Origin: Rhynochetos jubatus | Lineage: Eukaryota > Chordata > Aves > Eurypygiformes > Rhynochetidae | DNA length: 64,000 bases | Direction of reading: 5' to 3' | NCBI GenBank assembly: GCA_027574665.1 | Contig: CM050690.1 | Coordinates: forward strand, 74,133,433-74,197,432 | Part shown: one piece after another, positions 35,026 to 47,290 of the stretch | How positions within the stretch are numbered: position 1 is the stretch's first letter | Layout: each line of letters begins with the position of its first letter | Made by a program: the position numbers and the translations under genes | Notes under the pieces: generated by a model | Databases searched by the model: none | The model's input: the letters and a program-made list of their open reading frames with translations, nothing else | What the model was told of the DNA's origin: nothing

Positions 35026-38000
35026 CTGTACCCTGGACACCTTCCAGTTCATTAACTAACATCTGCCTGACATGCTGCTTGTTTTCTCACCCCTCTTGCA
35101 GCAGGGAAAAGCATCCATCTGCTGTGTTTTGTTTGAGTTTGTTTTGTTTTGGGGAGGAGGAGGGTGCTGCTTTGATTTTGAACCAGACCACACAGCTCCT
35201 ATCCCAACCCTGGAGGCACGTTCAGCACCTTCAGCTCCATACTCACCCTGGCTGAACATCCAGTGGTGCCTCAGTGAGCCATAGGAAAGCCACCTTCCAA
35301 GTGCGTACCAGATTCTTCCCCTAACCACAATGATCAGGGCAAGTTCTAGTCATGGACTTGTCTGCTGGGGACCTCAGAGACCCTGGCATTCCCTGCAGCT
35401 CTTCCTTTCTTTGTCCCCCAGCTGGCATCTGCCCTGCTTCGCACACCCAGAAATTCATGGTACACTAAGAACTCAATGCAAACAGGGAAATTCTGGTATG
35501 AAAGGTGTCCCTGAGCTCACGGGGCATCCCCTTGGTCTTGTTTGTAATTACAGAGGCAAGCAATCCTGTAATTATCACTGCCAAGGTCTCCCTGGAAAGA
35601 CCTCATAGGTCCAGCATAGCCAACTGGTCTGTGATGGAGCACAGAAGAGCAGAGGAGTGGCTCTTTCCTCCTGATCTGATTCAATTAAGGTGTTTCTGAT
35701 TTAGCAGGCAGACGGGTTGGGGATCATTCACGGCAGTCAGGGCTCTGTGTGTCTGAGAAGCCCTCCCATCAGTGTGGGACAAGCCCAGGCGTCTTCGGCT
35801 GTTTTCTGTTTGAAAATGAGTTCATCCACGGTGGAAGGTGGGAGGCGGATCAAGTACAGATGCTTTGGCATTGAAGTAGCAGGTATGGCGCTGTCCTGAG
35901 ATGCCTTTTTCTTTCCTGACCTGCTGATGCTATGCCAGGGGGTTACAGGGGAGCTCAGTCCTGAGTATAATTTTGCACTGGCTTTCCATATCCCCGCAGC
36001 CTGCATTTTCCTACACCACACAAGTCCAGCTCTTCTGTCTGTCAGACCTTCTCACGGCATCAAAATATTTTGCTTCAGTCCAAATTTTCTGTTGTTTCTG
36101 ATTTTGTTTGTTTGTTTAATTATCGCTCTGTGGAAAATTTCGAAACGGCAACTGTTCCATCCGTTTTGGGGAAAAACAAGCAGACACAGAAATGTTGGGA
36201 TTCCCCTTGGAGCGAAAATCCCACGTCTTGGTGGGAGAGGTCAGTGCCTCAATTTGGCTGAGGCAGGACGGTGCCAGGGGATGGGGGTCCTAAGATGTAG
36301 CTGGGCTCTTCGGTGAAGGCTAGGAGGAAGCTTTCAGTTCACTGGGCACCTCCTGCCCTTCTGTTTCCTTGAAAAAACAGAACCTGCAACCCACCAGCAG
36401 CTCCCATCTCTGGCACTAGCTGGGATGCTGGCTCCATGTCAGTCACTTGCAGAATAAGCCCTGTTTCCAGATTGCTTCTCCAGGGCTCAGAAAGATGTGC
36501 CCTGTTTCAAGTGAAGCTTTTCTGACATCTGATATCCCCTTTTGCTCTTTACTACGTGACCCCAAGTGTGATGACCTTCTCTTCCCCCTCAATCTCCCTG
36601 GGATCCCAAATCCCTGTTTTCCCATCAGGGCACTCTGCCTTCTCCTTACCCTCTAAACTCTCCTTCATTGCCCTGCTGCTGCCCAAGGTTTTGGGTTTGA
36701 TGAAGTAGAGAGGGGCAGGGGTGCCTCCTCCTCACCTTCCTTGCCAAAGATTGAGATATCAAAGCAGTGTGTCCCTAGCAGTGCACTGTGCAGATTTTCT
36801 GTTCTACCTTGTTCTCCACACTGCTCTGACCAGCGATGAAGGAACAAGTAGTGCTCATTGCCGCTTGGTGTCAGGACTGGTGTGGTGTAGGATGAGTGCC
36901 TAGGTGCTGTTTGCTAACAAGAAAAGCCAAAGCTTCTTAAAAGAAATAGCATCATGACCCAACATGTCCTCCAGGCTGGCTCTGCTGTGTTTTGTTCCCT
37001 CTGGCTTCAATGGACTTCAGCAGACTCTCTTTCTTGGAAGTCTTGGCGGTCTCGCTCTTTCCCCAGACCTTCTCCATCCCTGTGAAAGGTCGGTAATTCC
37101 CCACCTTCTCCTGCTCCCTAGGGCCATTTTTTTACCCCCTCCTCTAATCAATGTCACTTAGGGCTGGCCCCACTCTGGTTTCAGCACGCAGCTGCTGGCC
37201 TGTAGCACCATAACTAGCTGTCCCAGGACTCAGCAGCAGCTCCTCTGAGAAGACAAATCGGTCATTATGCATCTGAACAAATAGATTTCATATTCCAAAT
37301 GGAGAGATCTGTCAGCGGCTCCATTCCTCTGGGAAGCTATGAATGTCAAGCCATTTAAGAGCCCTTACCTAATGATGCCCCTGGTGAACAGCCGTGAAGA
37401 TGTATAGCCCCAAAGCTCAGTGAGAGTTTGCTGGAGACTATCAGGGTAGAGGGGAAGATTAGGAGGCATTAGCACAGCAGAATGGCTCGTTCCAGCACAT
37501 CCTCCAGAGTCCTGCACAGCAGAAAAGGAGCACGAGGCATGGGCTCAGATTAATGGCTTCTTCACAAGCTGGCTTTGCCTTCTGACAGAGGAGAAAAATG
37601 ATTGCACACACACACACACATGCACACACGCAGACGAGGGGAGATGGGCCGTTCTGCCTGACCTGTGCATTTTGTAATGGAGAGCCTAGCTGGAAGAAGG
37701 AGGAAAAGATGAAGTAGGGCAATGGGAATGTGATCCCGCTCTGACCTGCTGTGATATTATTGACTGCAGAGCCTGCCTGCAGCACTTCAAGGTTTGTCCT
37801 GGTATTAGTTCCTCTGCCATCCATATCCCCTAAAGGGCAGCTATCTGCAGGGCTGGGAGAAGGTTTCCGGATTTGGAGACCCTCTCCCAGGTCAGCAAGC
37901 TGCAAGAGCTGCCAGTCTCCCCCAGCAGTACAGAGAGGGTTGGTGTGGGCTGGGAGATAGCCCTCTCAGCTGGGACTGTCTCCAGGGGGAGGAACCAGGG

Positions 38001-38589
38001 CTCCCTGCTCCCATATGAAGGGCATGGAGAGACAGCAATGTCTGAAGCCCATCCATATGGCAAGTCTATCACTCAGCATTCTCCTACTGTTCACATAGGT
38101 GCTTTGACCTGGAAATCAAATATTTCACATTAAAAACATCCAGGATGCAAAACTGCCCTGGACAGACATCCCCTCACATGCTTTTCTTTGCTAGATTTGG
38201 TCCAAATTTGCAAGTGGTATCAGTCACCTCAAACCAGAGTTTTCTGGCAAAGTGAGGTTTTTCAGGAAATACAGCTGTGGTGAATGCCAGTAGGCATTTT
38301 GGAAACCTCTCCCATCAAATGTGTGATGTCCTAAGTTCTTAAAAAATAGCAGTTGCATTTTGGACAAACCAAGACAAAAGCATTCACATTGGGTAAAAGT
38401 GACGAGAATTAACCACTCGGCTGTGAGAAGCATGGGCAATTTAAATTAGCATCTCCTAATACCCCTAAACTTAAACAGCTGTGCTGATAACCACTGCCTG
38501 TATATGAAATGTGGCCCTATCTCCTTCTAAATGTGCTTTCAAACCTGCATGTTATCTCTTCAGATGAAGCCATTTGAATTAAGAGAAGA
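35026..38589. other. Non-coding DNA with a CA microsatellite
   Basis: No gene is established. A short open frame at 35717-35899 ends near a splice-donor-like GTATGG and is discussed in the findings. The block at 37255-37400 looks like possible conserved non-coding sequence. A T/G-rich patch lies at 35125-35160. Confidence 0.5.
37605..37629 (+). repeat. CA dinucleotide microsatellite
   Basis: Eight uninterrupted CA units (37605-37620) are followed by TG and CACACA. It is short and probably polymorphic. Confidence 0.9.
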
Positions 38590-38940
38590 AAAATGCAAGT
38601 ATCTAGAGGCCACCTTTAATAAAGTATTTGATACAATGCCTTGCAAAATTGTACCTGGCAAATGAATTCCAATTGGAGTGGATACAAGCTGGGACACCTG
38701 ATGGAAAATTGGCTTAAGGTGTGTAAACACAGAGCCATGATAAACTACAGGGCACCACGTGGGGAGGGAGGTGTCCAGAAGGTGCCACAGGGATCGATGT
38801 TAGAGCTGGTTTAGTTTAACATCTTTATTAATGACAGGGAGGGAGAAGTAAACAACACATTAATAACATCCCAGGATGATACTAAACAGCACAACTCCCT
38901 ACACAGAACCAAGAAGAGGAATTTGCAGAGCAAGGGCTGA
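38590..38940 (+). mobile_element. Old CR1-like reverse transcriptase segment
   Basis: Read with frame changes, this segment gives a decayed motif A ('TFNKVFDTMPCKI', about 38612-38650), then 'VPQGSMLELV', 'FNIFINDREGEVNN' (38816-38857) and 'SQDDTKQHNS' (38870-38900). The last is the YxDD motif C region, with the Asp pair still visible. It belongs to the older, diverged class. Confidence 0.75.
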
Positions 38941-39559
38941 CCCTGCAAAGCTGCTTGCTTTTTGATATCAAGGTCAAGAGATAAACTGGGGACAGGCCGT
39001 GGGAGAGGGACCACTGGGGTGAAAGGGGTCAAGAAGAGGAGCCCAGGCAGGCATCATGGAAGGAATGCCGTGAGATACTGACGAAAAGCAAGTTTGGGGC
39101 AAATCCCATGCCATAGCCTTCTCAGAGCTTCGATTTTGCCCCTTGAAAGGGCACTACACACACATGCAAAGAGCTGCACAAATCAGCAGCTATGCCTTCT
39201 CAGATAGACACTCCCTGCAAGATGCTGTGCTCCTCCAAGCAAGCTTCAGGCAAGAGCTTAAAATTAGGGATGCCGTCTTTCCCAACACCAGAGGCATTGC
39301 ACCGGTGCGAAGAAACACTGTGTCAGTAAAAGGGATAGAAAAGTAACGTGAAGTGATGAGTAAGATCACTGCTTTTGGAAATGGATGATTGCTTGGTACC
39401 ATCAATTGTCGTTTTATTTGACTTATGTCATCTTTTGGAGGACGGTCCTGGCTGGAGAAACACACATATACATGAACTCTCAATGCTTCAGAAGGACTAA
39501 TCTTCCACATCTCAAGGGAATTATGAGTGAAACTGTTGGGGAGGAAGATGAGGGCAGGA
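38941..39559. other. Spacer between two old CR1 segments
   Basis: About 600 bases with no recognised family. It lies between the RT segment (38590-38940) and the 3' segment (39560-40085) of same-orientation, similarly old CR1-like sequence. It may be partly decayed CR1 and partly a later insertion. Confidence 0.45.
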
Positions 39560-40085
39560 AAATGAGACGTTGAATGTTGAACAAGTGGAGACAGTGAAGG
39601 GAAGAGCTGTGCAAATGACCGTGGAGCTGGAAGAAAAACAACCTTGCAATGAGAGACAGAAAAATCTTGATCTGTTTAGCTCATCAAAACGATAGAGATT
39701 TAACTGATTGCAGTGTGTAAGTACCTTCCCAGGAAGAAAATACAAGGTGCGAAAGGCTCTTCAATCACATGGGGAAAGGAACAAAAGAACGAACAGCTGG
39801 AAATTAAGGTCAGACAAATTCCAGTAAGACTTAAGGCCCAGATTTGCAGCAGAAAATGTGACCAGACATTCGGTCAAAATCCCAGGGATGTGGTAACTTC
39901 TGGGACGTGGTAATTTCTTCACATCTTTAAAGAAAGGGATGATTTTCTGTAAGATGCTCCAGTCAAATACATGTTGCTGGACACCATTCAGTAGAAACCA
40001 GATGCAACTCCCTGCTCTGCACAAGAGGGCTGTGCTGTAAAGGGGGTCGTGACAGATGACCTGTGGTTTTCTTCCAGAATTACTT
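39560..40085 (+). mobile_element. Ancient CR1-like LINE, ORF2 end and 3' UTR
   Basis: The + strand runs 'cttgatctgtttagctcatc', 'agtgtgtaagtaccttccca', 'aggctcttcaatca', 'gctggaaattaaggtcagac', 'ccagggatgtggtaacttct' and 'tctttaaagaaagggatgat'. It then has 'aagatgctccagtcaaa' and ends in 'ggtcgtgacagatgacct' with 'cttccagaatt'. These are, in order, the blocks of the CR1 class common in turtles and crocodilians, where the end usually reads like 'ggtcagactagatgatc' and 'cttctggcc'. It is a good positional match along 500 bases and must predate the split of modern bird lineages. Confidence 0.8.
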
Positions 40086-40949
40086 GGCTGAAAGAGGATG
40101 TTTAAATACCGTATGCTGCATCTCATTCATTTTCATTCCACGACTGCTGGCATATCCAATGAGCAGTTTATTATATCCTCTTTACAGCCTTAACTCCAGA
40201 TCTGCATTCCTCTTCTTTTGTCCTGTCTAGGTACTGTGGAGTACTCGGTTTTGTCGTTTTTGCTATTCCAGTGTCTGCATTTACCCCAAACTGCTGTCTG
40301 TCATTTCCAAGCACAGCCTGTTGCTCACCATGCATTTTCCACACCTGTGGTTAAGATCTCTATAGGACAGCTCCTGTTTTATTCCCAGATCTGCAGGAGC
40401 CTGTTACAGAAGGAAACTTACGCTGTGCTCCTTTTCAGGAAAGCTTTAGTCTTCTCTTCGCTCCTTAAATGCCTTTTCAGTCATGAAGCTAGGAACCTTT
40501 CAGGCAGCACAGCCTCATCTTCTTTTAAGTTGAGACAACCTGATATCGGGTGCATTGAATACAGCTCCTGAGAGGTTCTTGATGGCTCAACCTACAGTTA
40601 AACACACCTTGACTTAAAATTGCAAGAGGGGTTCAAATGCTGTGGGAGGGGGAAGCAGTGGGCTCTAGGGACTGGGACACCAGGAACAAGCCAAGGTGCA
40701 GAAGAGAGGCTGAAGGTAGTTTTTGCTGCTATTATCTAAGTTAATGACAACGGTAAGGCCAAGAGCTCAGGTAGGCTTGACCCTGCCATTGTACTCCGTA
40801 AGGGAGCTGGCTGAATGTGCTGCTGCTTGCACACAGGTCTTGTGCAAGGAGACATCTGGAGACAGGACCCATCTGGATCAGACCTCTTTCCCAGGGCCAG
40901 TGCTCGTGTGACTTCCTGGACACCGTAAAGTTGCCGGAAACATGAAGGC
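40086..40949. other. Unique-looking non-coding DNA
   Basis: No gene or repeat recognised. The open frame at 40218-40571 (117 codons on +) has no family features. Confidence 0.45.
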
Positions 40950-41240
40950 ACTTCAGAAATGGGCAGGAGTGATGAAAAGTCTGCGGGGAAAGGCCTGAAG
41001 GAGGAGTAAAAGAGGGACTTGCCTGCCTGTGAGAACTTGGGAGGAGGGAGGTTATTAAGGGTCCCTTGGTGGTTTCACTGGGAGGAAGGGAATGAATTCG
41101 AGCAAGAAAAATTGTGTCTGAACATCAGGAAATGCTTTCTGTCACATAGATGTATTAGCCTGGGGAATCGCCTCCTTAGGCACGGCGTGAAGACATGGTT
41201 GCTCAAGACATAATCAGCAAGCCTCTGAGTGAGGAGTCAA
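40950..41240 (+). mobile_element. Old CR1-like LINE 3' fragment
   Basis: The clear part is 41088-41180: 'gaatgaattcgagcaagaaa', 'aattgtgtctgaacatcagg', 'aaatgctttctgtcacatag' and then 'tgtattagcctggggaatcg' with 'cctcc'. This matches the ORF2-end/3' UTR region where CR1 copies encode the block around 'LRKHF' and then a 'W-N-R-L-P'-like motif. Upstream (40950-41085) the match is faint. Confidence 0.65.
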
Positions 41241-44139
41241 TGACTTGGAACTGTGCTAAACTGGGACAGTCCCAGCACTGCTGTCACTTTCCCACAGTGT
41301 TGGTGTCAGTTGGAGGGTGCTGCTGGGTGCTCTGTGCACCCGTGGGACCACAAGGTGCCTGGTTTCACAGGCTTGGAGGGAAGCAAGCCCTCCTGGTGGT
41401 GATCAACCCTAAGCTGCTGTGTTCTTCTCCCATGGGTGGACTCCCAGATGGGTCTTGTCTTGCCTGCTCAGGTGAGGGAGATGGGCAGGAGGAAGAGGGC
41501 TCCCTCAAGGATCCTGGATGTCATGCACTGATGTCCACACCAGTGCCCCTGCATTCTGGTGGGTATGACGGATGGGAGGGCACAGCTAGCTGGTGCTCCT
41601 CCGTGGATGTAAACCCACTTCAAGCAATGGTCTCCAAGCTCCAGTGTGACCACCAGCCCACTCTGCTTTACCCACCAGGTTTCTTCTGCGGAGTGTTGGC
41701 TCTACGGTTTCCTATCTTTGCCTTCCCTCGCTCACTGACTCAGCCTAGTGGGCTTGCTTTGGCCAGGGGTGATCATGTCCCCAAGGCAGAACAACACCCT
41801 TACCAATCTGGTGGCCACCTACAGAGATGCTGCCAGCAGCAGCCAGCAGCACCACTTCTCCAGGAGATACAAGTTTCCCAAATAAGACCTATTGGTGGCC
41901 TGTCTCTTATCTACCTTTTCCTCCTTTGCAGCTGCTCTTCTCCTCTCTGCTTCTCCTAGAGTTGTTGTTGCCATGGTTACCCCTTTATCTTTAAGAGATA
42001 CAGTTCCCCCCCCACCCAGTGCAGAGTGAAATTCCCAAGCTTCACCCTCCATAGAGAACTGCCTCCCTCTAAAGTGGCACTAATTGAGCATGAAATGCTA
42101 TGCAGCTAAATTACACCATAATTTATTCGGCGTTAAATGATTTAAGCAGTGGCTCAGGAGTGCTGGGAACACGAATCACTCCCCTCTTCCCACCCTCTTC
42201 ACCTCCTCAGTCTGCTGCCTGCACCGCAGCCAGCTGCACGCCTGAGTCCGAGAAACGCATCTTCCGAAGAAGGACCAGCCTAAACACAGCAGCCAGAGTT
42301 TCAGAGTCTGATTTTTTTGGGGAAAGCCAACAGCTTGTTGTGCACTCCTCAAAGAATATGTAGCCACAGCCTGATCACTCCTAAGAGTGCTGATTTCCAA
42401 GTGGGAAGCCATCTGAAAGCTGAAGTGTATGGGATGTCACCAGTATCCTGCAGAGAACATGGTGATTTTAGCCCATCAGACTGAGACTGGGGGTGGGAGA
42501 TTAAGACTTTTCTTCTTTGAAAAGAGAGAGCATCAGTGCAGGCAGTTTGACCATTTTGAAATCAGCTGCCAAATTATACCATGTTGGTTTCTCTATGGTA
42601 GGGACAGGCACATTGTCCTTAAGCAAACAGGAAATAATTTCTTCCCCATTCTAATTTTAAGCAAATCGTCATTTTGAAGAAAAATGCCAAGGTTTCTTTT
42701 TGAAAATGCAAAACTCAGATATTTTTCAGTGTCTTTTCAGACTGAAGTTACTTGGCAAAATTGGTAAAAATATCAGAACTATCCCCATCACCTAAGGTGT
42801 ATTTTTAGAAGGAAAAGAGGAAATGTTTCATTCATTCAAAAAAAGTCACCTTGTTCAACTCAGAATGGAGGCAATTTTGGCATTGTGTAAGAGACACCAG
42901 GAGATATGCATTCTCCTAAACAAGGAAGAAGTACCAGCAGGATCAGAGGTACAGAGATATAGAGTAGTTTCCAGCTTCCTTTTATTTATTTATTTGTTTA
43001 CTTTTAATACATGAGGATCAGGGTTAATTGGGACTTCTTCAGTTCAAAGACTAATTGGGGAAAAGGAGCAGCTACCCCATAGAATTGGAAGCAGAGCTGC
43101 ATGGACTAGCAGATTACGACTCCTCAGTAAAAGGATGAGTAAAAAGTTCTGTGTAAAGTCTGGGTGATGGTTAAGGATGGGTAGCATAGGAGTCCATCAA
43201 GTCTAAAATAGCATGAAAAAGATGAATGGGGATAGATGCTTTTCTGCCTTTTCTGAGATAGGAGCACATGGAACTGAAAGGAAGCAGGTTCAAGAGAAGC
43301 AAAGGGGTTTGGCTCTTCATATATGAAGGTTAACCTCTGTAAATCCTCACCACAGTTTGTCATGGGTAGTAAAAGTTTCTAAGTGTCACAAAAAACACCT
43401 GGATTAATTCACAGTGGGATAATTCATCAAAAACTGCTTAATTCTGGAATGGTGTTTTGTTGCAAGCTTGAAGATGGTTCTCAGGAAAAATAATGATGTG
43501 TTGGTCCTGGTTTGATAAATAACCTTGTAATGCTGGGCCAGATTATTTAGAAGGATTTTTGATTTGACTCACCATGGTCTTATGGTCCTGTCTCAGGTGA
43601 TTCCCATCCAGTGGGGACTGTGGAGGTACCTGAGTCCCCTTCTCAGTGGTGTGGGCACTGACAGCATGCCAGACCACCTCCCAGACTGTGCAACCCCCTT
43701 CAGCTGGAAAGATACTTCAGTGGAAAAGCTGAATTTATTCTAAGCAAAGTGTTTCATTTTAAAGTGTTGCCTTTGGGACAAAACTCGTTTTGAGGGAAAA
43801 AAAGAAAGAAAGAAAAAAAAAGAGGATGAGCACTTTGATAAAGTTGAAATGCTTCATTTGGGTCTTTCTGGAGTGCAGTGTTTCAAGATGACTCTTTTTC
43901 CTGTTTCAAGAAGGGAAGTGCATTGTAAAACCTAATGAAAAATGAAAACAGCGGAAACTGAAGCAGAACCATTTGAGTCATCCCCACATCTTTTCTTTTT
44001 CCCCTGCTGTTTTCCTTCAAGAAGACGGTTAAACCTCCCTGGCTTTTGTTCTATTCTGAAACGAAAAACCTCTTAAAATCATTGAACTTCCCCCAGGTTC
44101 TCACACAAACCCTTTTCCGCTTTTTGGGATGACCTCTGT
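41241..44139. other. Unique-looking non-coding DNA
   Basis: No gene supported. A 254-codon open frame on + (41195-41959) begins inside the CR1 remnant and runs through a GC-rich patch. It has no recognisable domain and is judged fortuitous. A GAAA-type repeat lies at 43797-43824. Confidence 0.5.
43797..43824 (+). repeat. GAAA simple repeat
   Basis: Short imperfect GAAA array within an A run. Confidence 0.8.
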
Positions 44140-44225
44140 GGTGGGAAGCCAAGATATCAAACCCAGGTCACCTTCTGACTCTCCAGATAATGCTCCTAGT
44201 CTACCCTGAGCCCTGCTAAAAAGGC
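44140..44225 (-). mobile_element. MIR/CORE-type SINE head remnant
   Basis: The + strand 'gatatcaaacccaggtcacc', 'ttctgactctccagataatg' and 'ctcctagtctaccctgagcc' matches the reverse complement of the tRNA-derived head of reptile and bird CORE-SINEs, which typically reads 'gaacccaggactcctgactc' and then 'agtgctctaacca'. The tRNA-like B-box region is the 'tcaaaccc' part. Only the head is recognisable. Confidence 0.45.
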
Positions 44226-47059
44226 AGAGAGCTGGTACAAAACTTGTCCATCCTTTACTAGGCAGAAAGAGAAAATGCTGGGCTCCATGGCTGCCAGTCG
44301 AATGCCTTTCCTTGCCATGAATTTCCCGGAGGACAAGCTCTGCTTTTTGCTATTGGAAGTGCAGCAGGCAATAGCAGCCGTGCTGGTTCTGCATGCTCGG
44401 GAGCAGTGCATGGACCAAGCAGGGAGCCCACAACACGTGTGTCCACCCCATGCCGACACCAGCACCCACCGGGACCAGCTCTCCATCATTCCTGGCATGA
44501 CCTTCAGACTTATCGCTCCACCTGTGCATGGACCACACTTTTCCAAGTCCAGAGTCAAAGGCATTGCCTCTGCTGGTGGCAGACAAGCAAAGGACCACGC
44601 CACTTGCTGCCATCCAGCTTTGTGAACCGCAGGAAGATGTTTGCTTGCTCTCCTCATCTTTTCTACAGCATTTGGGAGTCCTTTGAGGCAACGTTTTTCA
44701 CTCCATCCTGCCTTGTTCCTTGCAGTGTTTCCCAGCATACGGTAGACCTCTAGCACCTCACCCAGTGAGGCTGCATTGCTGGTGAACACGCAAAACCCGT
44801 GCCAGCAAATAGATAAATACTTAAAATAGGCTCAGAAATGGGCTTGGGCAAACAAGACATTTTTTTCATGGTTTTCTATGCTTGCTTTAACAATACAGTT
44901 GAAAAGTATTTTTGCCTCAGAAGTAAGACTTTGGGTGAACTTAAAAGGTGAAAAGCATTCTTCTGGCTCAAAGAAAGCCCCTTGTTTCCTTTTAGAGCTT
45001 CCCAATATGTCCTAATGCAATCTCTGTAAAGAAAAAAAATCCAGTTTTCATGTGAAAAATGTCAAAATGCAATTTTAGTGCTTGTAGAAGGGCTTATTTC
45101 TGACTGAAGCAGTGTCTTTTCTCACCTAAATTAATTGCAAATCTGACACAAGGTTTCAAAATGCTCTCCTCATACCAGACTGCAGAGTTTCACCCAAAGG
45201 GTGTAATTTCCTTGCATTCCCATGGCCGCAGAGATGTCATGCAGGGGGTTGTGCTGCTCCCATGAAGCACCGAGAGCCACGAGTTGCAGCGCTTTGAGGT
45301 TTTTTTAAGCAAAATAGCAATCTTTTGAGAGTGGAAGTCCAGCCCTGGCAGAACAGATGTTGTAACTTATCACATTTATGGTGGAAACTTGAGGGCCAAG
45401 AGGGAATTCAAACAGCAAATAGTTAACAGCATAAACCCAAATAACAAGAAATATATAACGTGTATCCGAAGACTGAAGGGAGTTGATTGGTATGAGGGAA
45501 CAGTGGGGAGTAGAAAGGAGCAATTAAAGAGCAGGAGGAGGAAGAGGAGGCAAAGGAGGGCATTGCTAAGGAGCCAAGTGATTCCTTTAAATCTACAGGG
45601 GTAAAAGTACATAATGTCTCATTAAAATGTGCAGCCGTCCTGAAGGACCCGAGTGTAACACACTGTTTATCCTTCTTCTAGAAATGACACCATGAGCTGA
45701 GGGCTGGGTTACAGGGCACTGAGCTCTGCTCTAATTAACTTCCCCAAACTTTGTTAACTCAGCGGGTGTGTCCTTGTGCCCTTCCAGGATGCTGAAAAAA
45801 ATCATGAAGTCGGAACTCTGTACCGACACAGGTTGCCAACCTGAGCTGAAACTCTGGGAAACGGAGAGTCCAATACTGCACAAGAGGATGGAGAGGAAAG
45901 GCACGTACTCTTCCAAATTCCCCACATTGCCTTACTAACAGGTCACCACATCTAAACTCTTGAGTTTTGGCTTGGTGGTTGCCTCCCTTTTCTCCCTCTT
46001 AAATGCTTTTTTTTGATGTGATGAATTGTTTGCCAGCTAAGCTATTACTTAACAGATTGTTTGTTAGCCTCTTCACCAGCTGAGCTACACTAGGGTTAAA
46101 GTAGTGTGAGAGGCTGTGGAGCAGAACGGAGCTGAATGCAGACGATGGCTAGAGGAGGGTATCAGAGTACAAAACTGCTTCTGGCAACCGAAGCACATGG
46201 CTTCCTAACCAAGGGAGATGCTGCTTAAGCACCGGTACCATTCTGTCAGCCCCAGTCTGTGGTTTGCTCAGATCTAGTATTCATTGCATGCTATATCCCA
46301 CGATAAGAGGAGAATGTATTGTGGAGCTTAATAAAGGCTGTTGCTCAGAACGCTGCCTAGCGAAGTCTTTCATCTTCTCTCTAATTAATTAATGCTGATT
46401 TCCTTGCCAGTTGGATACATCAAATTGGAGTCTAAAATAGAATCCTAGTTTGTTTGTGGAGTTCAGCGTGTTGCAAAATATAGCTCTCCTGTCAGAAAAA
46501 TATTGTAGAAATGAAAATGTCCGAATGGGATCTTACGGATGCGAGATGCTGTGCAGCATGGGCTGAAGAAATGCAGCATTGCACCAGGGCCCCATGTCTG
46601 CCTCCCCTCTGCACGATCAGTCCCAAGCACTCAGAGACTCCACTTGAAGTCCACTCTGGCAGGGGTGGGGATCATTCCACTCTGTGCTGTTTTTACCTTT
46701 GCTTTAATCAACATGGAGATGGGAGACTACATATTTCTTTACCTGGAGTCACTCCTGAGTGTAATGACTAAAACTAGCTTTATCAGAAGATGCCATTTCT
46801 TTGGTCTGGAATGTGGGGGATTTGGAAGGTCTCGATTCAACAGGTTTTTGCCTAATTCAGCACAGACCCTGGGGTGTTGGGGCAAGAGTACAGTGGGGCT
46901 TGCCTTCAGGCTGCTCTCAGAAGGTTTTCTTCCCACCAGCACTACGACAGCTCAGTTCCTGCTGTAGCTTATGGGATATGGGGTCACAGCTGAGAGGGCT
47001 GAAAAGGACGCAGAGAACCATCAGTCATCTCCCTCCACAAAACTAGTCTTTCTGCAGCC
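44226..47059. other. Non-coding DNA, partly open on both strands
   Basis: No gene established. The part 44196-44789 lacks stops in one - frame (197 codons) and in two + frames for over 100 codons each, in GC-rich sequence. I do not recognise any of the translations. From 44800 to 46450 the sequence is AT-richer, and 46280-46450 has the look of conserved non-coding sequence. Confidence 0.5.
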
Positions 47060-47290
47060 CTTCCTGGCAAACATGTTATTCTCGAAGATTCTCCAAAATA
47101 GCAAGTCTCCTTCTCTCCAGACAGTCAGCAAACACTTAATACTTGTCACTTTGATTTACTTGTATCTCACTTGAAATCCCCTTCCTGCAGTTTAAACCTG
47201 TTTCTTCTTTCCTGTCCAATGGCTATGGATCATTCCCACCCTCTCTGCAGCCTCATGACTATCCTCCTGCCACTACACAGCCTTTTATTC
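47060..47290 (-). mobile_element. Old CR1-like 3' fragment
   Basis: The + strand block 'cttcctgcagtttaaacctg' followed by 'tttcttctttcctgtccaat' resembles the reverse complement of CR1 3' sequence, where copies have 'tgcagtttaaacccattgc' and then 'ttcttgtcctgtcc'. A second faint block is 'atcattcccaccctctctgc'. The match is short and old. Confidence 0.5.

Noticed and set aside
41195..41959. 254-codon open frame on the + strand
   Set aside because: It starts inside a decayed CR1 fragment and continues in GC-rich DNA with no recognisable domain. One or so open frames of this length are expected by chance in 64 kb.
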